Position numbers and translations under genes: made by a program
Shown here: positions 55,500 to 64,000 of the stretch, one piece after another
How positions within the stretch are numbered: position 1 is the stretch's first letter
Layout: every line of letters starts with the position of its first letter
Notes under the pieces: generated by a model
The model's input: only the letters and a program-made list of their open reading frames with translations
Told to the model about the DNA's origin: nothing
The model's database searches: none
Assembly: GCF_003576645.1 (NCBI RefSeq)
Contig: NC_044917.1
Span: forward strand, 6,532,689 to 6,596,688
Direction of reading: 5' to 3'
DNA length: 64,000 nucleotides
From: Ipomoea triloba
Taxonomy: Eukaryota > Streptophyta > Magnoliopsida > Solanales > Convolvulaceae

Positions 55500-57764
55500 A
55501 TGGCGACTTTGCTCTCTCGTTCTCTCATCACCGCCGGAAAGCAGGCCATTAGCATCGCTCTCTTTCGCTCATATTCCTCTCTTACTCCGCCACGCAACTT
55601 TCTCGCTTTCTCCGCCTTCCGCCTCCGCCCGCTGGTGTCAATCTCCCCCGCCGTCCGCCAACTCTATCCAGCAGCGTACACTGCAGTGCGGGGACTCGCG
55701 ACTCGGCAGACCTCGTCGTCCCTCAATGATCCGAATCCTAACTGGTCGAATCGTCCCCCGAAAGAGACTATTTTGCTCGATGGATGCGATTTTGAGCACT
55801 GGCTTGTTGTGATGGAGAAGCCGGAGGGCGATCCCACAAGAGATGATATTATCGATAGCTATATCAAAACCTTAGCTCAGGTGGTTGGAAGGTTTGTCTT
55901 CATTTCCCAATTTTTTCCTAGCTGTTCTTTATGATTCTTTGCTACTTATCTATAATGTTTGAATTGATACTATTTAATTGAGAAGATGTAAATTATAATC
56001 CTTTGTTGCAAAAGTAAGTTAAACATGAATAAATATAGAACTCGATATCACTATCTGCCTCTCCGTTGGTAAACGTGTGCTAACAACACTCTTGGCTTGG
56101 TAAAGGGTTGAGGTATATTTTCAGCGTATTTATGTTCTCTTGATTCATGATAATATCAATTATTCTTGTAGCGAGGAAGAGGCTAGGATGAAGATCTACT
56201 CTGTCTCAACCAGACATTATTATGCATTTGGGGCTCTTGTGTCAGAGGAACTCTCTTACAAATTGAAAGGTATTGTTTGAGGACATACTCTCTTGCATCT
56301 TATTGTTCTTGGATTCTCTAAAATTTTTTTTGCCTTTTTTCTTTCCAGAATTAAAAGGAGTTCGGTGGGTGCTCCCAGATTCTTATTTGGATGTTAAAAA
56401 CAAGGACTATGGAGGTATGAAGTTCTATGGCTTGGTATTATTGATATGACATGTTTCTGGAGTAATGCTCTAATGTTATAGTAACTCATTTTGCATTTTC
56501 GGGTTGCTGATGTATTTAGGATTCTTGCATCTCTACCTCTGTATTCAAAGCCACTAAGCTTGTGTATGACACCCTAACTATGTGGCTTTTTCTTCTTAAA
56601 AAAAATTCAAAACCATACTTTATTTTTTATGATGTTTATCATAAAACTGCTTTGAAGATTCATTTGCAATTTGAAATGTAGTTGAACTATGGTTTTAGAG
56701 TGGCTATGCAGTAATGCCCCTTAAGAGTCTTCATTGAAGACTGGAATATTTCGGAAGGCCCATGTTTAGTTTTCATTTTCTCCTAGTTGTGATTGTAACA
56801 GGTAAAAATGTATGAATCATGAAATAGTACCCATTGTCAGTATACATGGTAAATGCTATTAGCTGTTACATCATGCTTCTAATTCCATCTTATTCTTCCC
56901 ATGATTGAAACATTTTGGTGTGGTGATGTGGTTTTGAATTATAACCTTCATGACTGAAGGTGGTTTGTGGTTATGGGTGTTAATATATATTTGAATTACT
57001 TTGTCTTTAACAGAGCTTGCTTCTTCCTACTCAGTTATTATATTTATGATCATGTTCTGATCTGGACACTATTGGATGTTTCAGGAGAGCCATTTATAAA
57101 TGGGCAAGCTGTACCATACGATCCCAAATACCATGAGGAGTGGGTGAGAAACAATGCCCGTGCCAATGAGAGAAACAGGCGCAATGACAGACCTCGCAAC
57201 TTTGATAGATCGAGGAACTTTGAGAGGAGGCAGATGGCTAATCAAAATGCCCAGAACCCTGGTCCTAGGCCAAACTTTCAACCTGGTCCAGGGCCAAACC
57301 AGGGCAACTTTGCTCCGGGCCCAAACCAGGGCAACTTTGCACCGGGCCCAAATCAGGGCAACTTTGCGCCGGGCCCAAACCAGGGCAACAACAGTCCGAG
57401 CAACTATGGTCCAGGACCCAACCAGAGCAACCCTGCTTCATGGCCAAACCAGAACAGCTCTGCCCCAGGCCCAAACCAGAACAACTATGCACCAGGGCAG
57501 AATCAGAACTACCCTCCTCCGCCCGGGCCAAACCAGCACAATTACCCCCCTCCTCCAGGGCCGAACCAGCAGAACTACCCTCCGCCAGGTCCTAACCAAC
57601 ACATGTCTGCTAACTATGCTCCAGGGCCTAATCAGAACTACACTCCAGGGCCAAACCCAAACTACTATCCTCCAGGGCCTAATCAGAACAATTATGCTCC
57701 AAACATGGATGGGAGAAACCCTTCCCAGAATCAGAACATCCCCCCTCCTAACTATCATCAGTAG
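55500..57764 (+). CDS. MORF8/RIP1-like organelle RNA-editing factor, 4 exons
   Basis: Exons: 55500-55891, 56172-56269, 56349-56414, 57085-57764. All are GT-AG and the sum is 1236 nt, 411 residues. The start is a basic, Ser-rich organelle targeting sequence (MATLLSRSL...). The MORF/RIP domain spans about 85-185 ([66 protein letters not shown]). A charged linker follows, then a long tail of GPNQ-based repeats (APGPNQGNF and PPPGPNQ variants). MORF proteins bind PPR editing factors and are needed for C-to-U editing in mitochondria and plastids. MORF8 is dual-targeted and has such a Gly/Pro/Asn/Gln tail. Alternative-frame ORFs over the tail are shadows of the repeat. Confidence 0.93.
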
Positions 57765-58720
57765 GAACTGTGCAGAGAATGTAGCTCCGAACCTCTATAA
57801 GTTTAGGATTTTTTGTTTAAAGATACTCTATGAATGTTGTTTGGTTTCATTCTACTCAATTAATTATGGAGATGAGTGCATTTCATGATCTCATAGAAAG
57901 ACAGACTTGTTCTACAGTGAAATTGGAGCAAAAAATTCTGTAGTTATAATGGATATGATGTCTGTATAATTGCTTTGGTGTGTATGGCGAATGATAGCCA
58001 TGGCAGTAACCTGTCACCAGGGAAACAATGTTACAATGGTAGCATCACTAGTAATGCGCTGTCTCAGTGTTTGGTTTTTCGTCTGAGGGAAATAAGCTCT
58101 TTATACATACGACTTAGCTGCCCATATGTGAGCAACCTCATAAAAAAAGTAGTCAACTTCTAAATCTATAGTTAAGTTAGAAGACTCCTTTATATTTATT
58201 AAGGAATCTTTTGAAATAATGTAATATTTATAAGAATTTCATACAATCTAAAAATATAGAGTATTCACTACAATATTCATATTTCAAAATACTTTCTTAA
58301 TATTTCATTCACTTGGGTAATTATAATGTTTATTTGCATATTTAGTTGTTTAAAATTGCATATTTAAGTGTTTAAGTTTGTATAGTAATATTGATTATAA
58401 TTATGAAAATGTCACTGTGTTTTTTTTTTTAATAGATATAAGGTTGAGATTGATTCTTATTTGTCTCAAATAGAGTTACAGTATACAACAAATAGTGCTC
58501 CATATATATATAAATCTAAAAATAAATAAATAATATACAACAAATAGTGCTCCATATATATATAAATCTAAAAATAAATAAATAATATACAACAAATAGA
58601 GATACAATATATAACAAATAGTACTATGTATATATTTAAAATTCTAAAAAAAAAAGAAATAGAAGTACATTATACAACAAATAGTGTGCGGATTTTGAGC
58701 AGTTGTTCCTAAAACCCGCG
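57765..58720. other. Intergenic AT-rich DNA with a 52-bp tandem repeat
   Basis: No gene seen. A unit carrying AGTGCTCCATATATATATAA is present twice, at about 58494 and 58546, with a third, partial, decayed unit after them. Confidence 0.65.
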
Positions 58721-58834
58721 CACGTGGTATAATATCCGTACCCTCAAAACTTCCCTCTCGGCTCTCTCTCACTCACCAAAGACAAAACACTGTCACACCT
58801 GGCTTTCATCATTGCCGGCTTCAACAGTCCGCCG
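58721..58834 (+). promoter_or_regulatory. G-box, TATA-like box and non-coding first exon of the 59.5-62.6 kb gene
   Basis: CACGTGG at 58721 is followed at once by TATAATAT, then a CT-rich leader and a GT donor (GCCG/GTGAGT) at 58835. A G-box suggests light, stress or abscisic-acid responsive factors, which is inference. Confidence 0.45.
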
Positions 58835-59541
58835 GTGAGTTCCTACAGTGCTCTTTCCGATAGCCGTGATCTTTTCCGTTTGTGCGCTATATACAATTAT
58901 TATATGTCAATTATATTCACTGATAATGCTTAAAGACTTCAAATTTGAAGTAGTAGTAAATTTTATTAAAATCAGCATAAGTTAAACGGCTGTAGAATCG
59001 GTTTTTCTCTTTTTTAAATTTAAGTTTCAGGTTTTCTATCGTACGATTTTTCCAGAACTTAGCTGCAGGTTATCATAACTGTTTGCTCTAGTCGTCTTTT
59101 TTTTTTTTTTTAATAATAATTATTTTTACATACGTGACTTTAGCTTTTCATGGAGGATTCCAGAATTGTATATTTAGCATCGTTAGCCTTGGTAGAGGTT
59201 AGCTTCAATACTGATGTATGATGATCTAATGCTATTGACTAATTGATTTACCTTTTATATCTGCATGTGATGTAATATTACCTGTCTATTGGCATTGAGG
59301 TGTTTCTTATGCTGTACTAATCAGGAATTCTTATCCTCTACCATTTTTTAGATGATGTATACTTTGGCCCCGTGTGCAACTTCTCTTTCTTTAGTGTTTT
59401 TATTCCTAAAAGCCTTCTGTATTTGTCATGAAGTGTACCAGAACCGATGTTAGTCTTGAATGAATCTGTGCAGGTTGCTGAAAGTGTTTTGATATCCACT
59501 CTAGTGGAGTTACATAGGTATATAACACACATAAAGTCATC

Positions 59542-62500
59542 ATGGGTTTTACAAACAGAAACAAGACTTGGGTTGGTAACATGTATCGTAAGTTTGAGTG
59601 TATATGCCAGGATGTTGATGGTTTCATAACCAAGGTATTGTATTCCTTGTTTTCATCTTCTCACCATGAATGCATTCATTAATTGCATTTTGATGCTCCA
59701 ACAATCCAAACAGATGTCTGCCTTCTTAACTATCCTTTGTTCTTCACATTGTGTCTCAGTTTGTTCCTTGATACAGACACTCATTGATAAATATGAATTT
59801 TAGCCCCAGGGGAGCCCTTTTTCACTCTCACTCATTATGTCTCTCATATTCTCAATTTTTTACCCTAGGGTACTGTGAATTATGTTGGGAATCAGGTGCA
59901 AAGTGTTGGTGACAACGTGAAAAGGTTTTATTCTGGTGTTGTGCAAGATTATCTGTCACCACATAATCCTGTAGAACAAGAAGGGCAGTCCACAAGAAGA
60001 AAACAAAGCAATGCAATTGCAGAAACTGGATTGTCTTTTCATAATGATTGTGATGATGCAATTTGTAGTTCACATCTCAACTTCGAGGAGAGTATGACAA
60101 TGGGGGCTCAGGAATCACATTCTTCTGACTATACGAGTTCTGAATCACTACAATCTTCACTTCATGATGTAGGATATGCAATTGCAGAAACTGAATCATC
60201 TTTAAATAATGACGGTGATGCTGCAATTTGTAGGAGCTCACATCTCAGCTTCAACGAGAGTATGACAATGGTGGCTCAGGGATCACATTCTTCTGACAAT
60301 ACAAGTTCTGAATCAGTACAATCTTCACTTCATGATGTAGGATATGCAATTGCAGAAACTGAATCATCTTTAAATAATGGCAGTGATGTTGCAATTTATA
60401 AGAGCTCACATCTCAGCTTCAAGGAGAGTATGACAACGGGGGCTCAGGGATCACATTTTTCTGACAATACAAGTTCTGAAGCACTACAATCTTCACTTCA
60501 TGGTGTAGGACCAACTAACCAGAAAGATGATACTCTCAGTAAGAGCTTTTCAGATGACCCGAATCTTTCATTGAACTGTCAGATAATTCCAAAAGGAGAC
60601 TTCATCGAGGAGGTTAAAATAGTGACTGAGGAACTGGGTTCTACTGAATATCAAAATTCATCTAGATCACAACTACTTTCTGCCTCGCATCTTGAGACCG
60701 ACTGTAGAACCTCCCAGGAGGATGAGATGGTGACTACTAGGGATGCTACTGAATTTGTTTCTGAAGGGAGTAGCATGTTGGTGGAAGAGTTTGTGACAGG
60801 CGAATCTAGTTCCTCTGATGATAAGACCTTGACCGAAACCGAAGCACTTATGATTTCAATCATTGAGGATTATAAGGACACCATCATTTCCAAGTTGTCT
60901 CCTAATATACAACTTCATGATACAGATGAAGGCAGTGAGTTCACGGATGATGGGACAGTGTGTAGTAGCTTGTCTAGTGCTTCTTGTCATGTTTCCGATG
61001 CATCACACGATTGGAGACAACTGCATGGGAAGACCATGTGGGTGGAGCAATCACTGAATCTGGGATCAGACTCTTCTGAAGATATTGCGTTGAAGTCCCA
61101 TACGTTTTCAACTGATCAAGACCACAAATCTCAGGTTACTTCAGTAACTTCACTCAATGATCCAGGACTTGGGTCATTTCATAAAAGTGAGACTCTGTCT
61201 AATAGCCTCTTAGAGACTTTTAATTGTGTTTCTGAAATGTCAACTACTGTCTGGTCTCTAGAAACTACATGCCCTTTCATCTGAGGTTAAATACATTGAT
61301 GGAGAGATGAATATTTTCCCCTTCATCGATGTCAACAGCCTCCAAATTTATCAAACTCCTTATTTGAAGCTTTTCCTCAGGAAGCAGAGAACATGGCTGG
61401 CATGCTGATTCTAGTGAGTGTGGTTCTAGAGTCTCTAGTGACCTGAAGTCCCCCACATCTTCTGCTACTTTTTCCTGTGCAACCAATGCTATTGATGTGA
61501 TGCCGGATTTCTGCAGCAGTGCATTGTCTTCAGATTTTATAGGTAGATATTTCCTGCTTTTCACCTTCTGGAATAAATGAGAACCGCAGTTCTTTGATAG
61601 ACCTATTACTTTTCTCAGCTTGCTTCTGTTTAAGTATACCTTATTTAACTAATTTTCTGTTTAACAGGTGCATCAGAAGGTGAGCTCAAGCATGGTTGTC
61701 AGCATAATCAATTGACTGCTCTTGTTTCTCCTGTGGAAACAGGTACAATATTATAAATGCACACTTCTCTCTTTCCTTGGGAATTCTAATACTATTTTAT
61801 ATAAAGAGAATCATTGCAGAGTGATGGATTTAACAAAGATGACTATTGATCTATTTATATAATGAGAAAAGAAAATAGTTCTAACGTTAATAAGGATAAC
61901 TGTAAAGTGTAGCGCCTCATTGGCACTGGTAACAGAATACCTTATTTAACAATAAAGAAAATGCAATTGCAAATATTCTGTATAATTGAATCTTCAGTTG
62001 CAACTAATGCTTACTGATAGATGTCCTTGTGTTACGCAAAGTTAAGTGGACTTATTTAAGAACGGCAGTATACATTTCCTTTGAGTATTGTTAATTGCTT
62101 TTGCAAGATCGAGCATTGACCCTTGCATTAATATTGCAGATCCTTGCATGGAAACGATTGATCTATCTGATAAGGAGAAACTTGACTTTAGCTGCGTCGA
62201 AATGGATAGCAATAAACCACTCAATACTGTCTCTTCAGGACCAAGAAGATTGAAATCTTACAAGGTGGGAAATAGAGACACTGCATATTTAACTTAGTCA
62301 AAAAAAGGGAAAAAGACACTGCTTGATTTATCCTAATGAAGAGAGTTTTAAACTAGTCTGTCTATCAAACCAACATATATTTGAAACATTAACTAAAACA
62401 AATTTAGGAAACAATGTAACATGCTTGCATTCTGTTCTAACCATCTCTTTCATCCTTTCTGTAGAAATTAATACAAAATGCTTTAACTTCTCGGAAGAAA

Positions 62501-62647
62501 TTAGTTACCGAGTACAAGCTGTTGGCAATTTGGTATGGAGATATCGATCCAGAAAGCTGCCAACATTCAATGGATAGCCCTGCTGCTGTCCCTGCAACAT
62601 CTTTAGACTCATGCAAGTGCTGTGAATCTGGATGGGAGCTTCTGTAA
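59542..62647 (+). CDS. Uncharacterised acidic Ser-rich plant protein, 6 exons, with internal repeats
   Basis: Exons: 59542-59634, 59869-61186, 61381-61542, 61668-61742, 62140-62264, 62465-62647. The sum is 1956 nt, 651 residues. The open frame of exon 2 runs on to a stop at 61284, but a GTGAGA donor at 61187 and a CTCAG acceptor at 61380 restore the frame used by the rest, so no frameshift is needed. The N-terminus (KFECICQDVDGFITK, NYVGNQVQSVGDNVKRFY) and C-terminus (LTSRKKLVTEYKLLAIWYGD) look conserved. The middle is disordered, rich in Ser, Asp and Glu. Three repeats of about 55 residues come from a 165-168 bp DNA repeat at 60013-60509. It may match Arabidopsis At3g15115/At1g53250, which would fit the local gene order. 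I have no function to offer. Confidence 0.7.
60013..60509 (+). repeat. 165-168 bp coding tandem repeat, three copies
   Basis: Units begin GCAATTGCAGAAACTG at 60013, 60178 and 60346. Each encodes about 55 residues with AIAETESSLNN and SSHLSF motifs. All copies keep the frame. Confidence 0.9.
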
Positions 62648-64000
62648 ATAAGCCATTTACTTGTCTTGTACAGACAAATGTTAGTTTGAGCAGGCCCTTG
62701 TCAATAAGTTGCCCACATAATTCCTTCTTTTGACAATATTTCAAGGCAACATAATTCCTTCTTTTGACAATATTTCAGTAAACTATAATTCCACTTTTGG
62801 TTCTCTGGCTATTGTTAATCCCTAATTATTAATTATACCACATTTGATGCGTTTTGTTGCCACATTTGGTCATGTCAGTCAAATCTCTAGCAATTACTTA
62901 TTGAAAAATGCAAATTCTTATCTCATTTGGGTGTCTACAACTCTACAAACGCATAATATTATGTATTTAGACTTGAATGGGCGACTTTTTCCTTGCAATT
63001 CTAGACGTGAGAAAATCTACACTTCTAGGTGAGTACTTGCCAAGGATTTAGTTAGTAGGACCAAATATGGCAATAGAAGTATATTTGTGTACCAAATGCA
63101 ACGATTAATTAATAATTGAAGAGCAAATGTGATAAGTGAATAATAATTGAAGGGCCAAAATGACAATAACTCTTTAAATAAAATAGGTAAACAACAAAAA
63201 AGCTTATTAGCTTGCTTTATGAGATGAGGCTACACTGATTAATTAAAAATAAAAATAAAATAAAAAAAACCATAGTTGAGCTTATATGTGTTGTGGACAA
63301 AAAAAAAAGAAAATAATAATAATTTTTATTTTTATTTTTTTAAAAGAAGAGTTTTTGGCTTAAAAATATTGACTTGGGAGGATTTTACTACTATTTTAGT
63401 TGTGTGTTATTTTTTATCCCACCAATTAATATGTTCATTTATCATAATAAAAACTAAATATATTTGTTAGATTATAAGAATTATAGTCAATGTAATTTGC
63501 CTTTATTATGATATTATATATAAATGAACGATATTATTTGATCAACTATGATTATTTATGACAAATATTTTCTTTTTAGTTTATAAATGTAAAAAGAGTT
63601 TCACATCACATTTCAAGAAAGCCAACACAAGTAATAGTTTCAACTAAATATTATAAACCCAGTACCCAGTAAGAGTAGATAGCTCAGGTAACAACTACTT
63701 ATCTAATATAGTTTCGATACACATTGAAAGTGTTGCACTGTTGCAGTATACAAATAATTCCTCTTTGTTTTTCAGCATATAATATAATGAATAAATAATA
63801 AATTTTGTCCGAAACCTTATAATACTTTTAGCTAAAATGTAAAATTTTTCAATGAATCCATAAAAAAATATTACATTTTAACTATAAAAAAGTATTACAT
63901 GTCTTATGAGAGACGGGGACTTGTTCATGAATAAATACTAGAACACTGCAAATTATGGGGTTAAATTAGGTTACTCATAAAATCATTCAGGGCAAACCTT
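62648..64000. other. 3' flank, AT-rich, with a degraded foldback element
   Basis: 62780-63180 has CCACTTTTGGTTC at the left and GGCCAAAATGACAATAACTC at the right, with GACCAAATATGG and ACCACATTTG blocks in both orientations, like the foldback MULE at 21375. A 34-bp offset repeat of ATAATTCCTTCTTTTGACAA lies at about 62717 and 62751. No gene seen beyond it. Confidence 0.5.

Noticed and set aside
57154..57888. 244-codon plus-strand ORF and long minus-strand ORFs over the MORF8 tail
   Set aside because: They arise because the GPNQ-coding DNA repeat is open in several frames.
61284..61400. Frameshift in the 59.5-62.6 kb gene
   Set aside because: A GT-AG intron at 61187-61380 gives a continuous 651-residue frame, so no mutation is needed.

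Overview
The window is nuclear DNA of a flowering plant, almost certainly a eudicot. Its genes have many small GT-AG introns, its intergenic DNA is AT-rich, and it carries plant families (DJ-1 with two domains, MORF/RIP organelle RNA-editing factor, IDM1-type PHD-acetyltransferase, GT31 galactosyltransferase, CRPK1-like kinase) among MULE, hAT, LINE and SINE debris. I cannot name the species from the sequence.

Layout. 428-7912: a Mutator-like element (MULE) with 261-bp terminal inverted repeats and a perfect 9-bp target duplication. It carries a MURA-type transposase on the minus strand and, converging on it, a GRF zinc-finger gene on the plus strand. Two single-N gaps show that about 2 kb inside it is a duplicated contig, an assembly error. 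7913-11499: intergenic. 11500-14295 (-): a 7-exon beta-1,3-galactosyltransferase. 15.7-23.9 kb: a decayed tandem copy of an IDM1-like gene, broken by a 829-bp foldback MULE, a 95-bp tandem array, a possible organelle-DNA insert and repeated exon fragments. 24-30.7 kb: AT-rich DNA, an snRNA-type promoter motif pair, and a LINE remnant carrying a hAT MITE. 31139-36077 (-): the better IDM1-like gene, with its leader to about 37.7 kb. 37.3-43 kb: further copies of that leader and upstream segment, with SINE and MULE insertions. 43427-46358 (+): DJ-1 homologue, 8 exons. 46557-48345 (-): CRPK1-like kinase, 6 exons, only 198 bp from the DJ-1 stop codon and convergent with it. 51487-54398 (+): BED zinc-finger gene with a GC-AG intron. 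54811-55173: hAT MITE. 55500-57764 (+): MORF8/RIP1-like gene. 59542-62647 (+): a 651-residue acidic, Ser-rich plant protein of unknown function.

The order galactosyltransferase - IDM1 - DJ-1 - MORF8 matches, from memory, Arabidopsis At3g14960 - At3g14980 - At3g14990 - At3g15000. The backbone is therefore an ancient conserved block, while the kinase, the BED gene and the IDM1 tandem copies appear to be additions. These genes do not form one pathway. IDM1 acts in chromatin, the galactosyltransferase in the Golgi, and DJ-1 and MORF8 in redox and organelle functions.

Caution on the assembly: besides the single-N duplications, at least six exact 42-bp tandem duplications occur in unrelated sequence. 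That points to a gap-filling artefact rather than biology.
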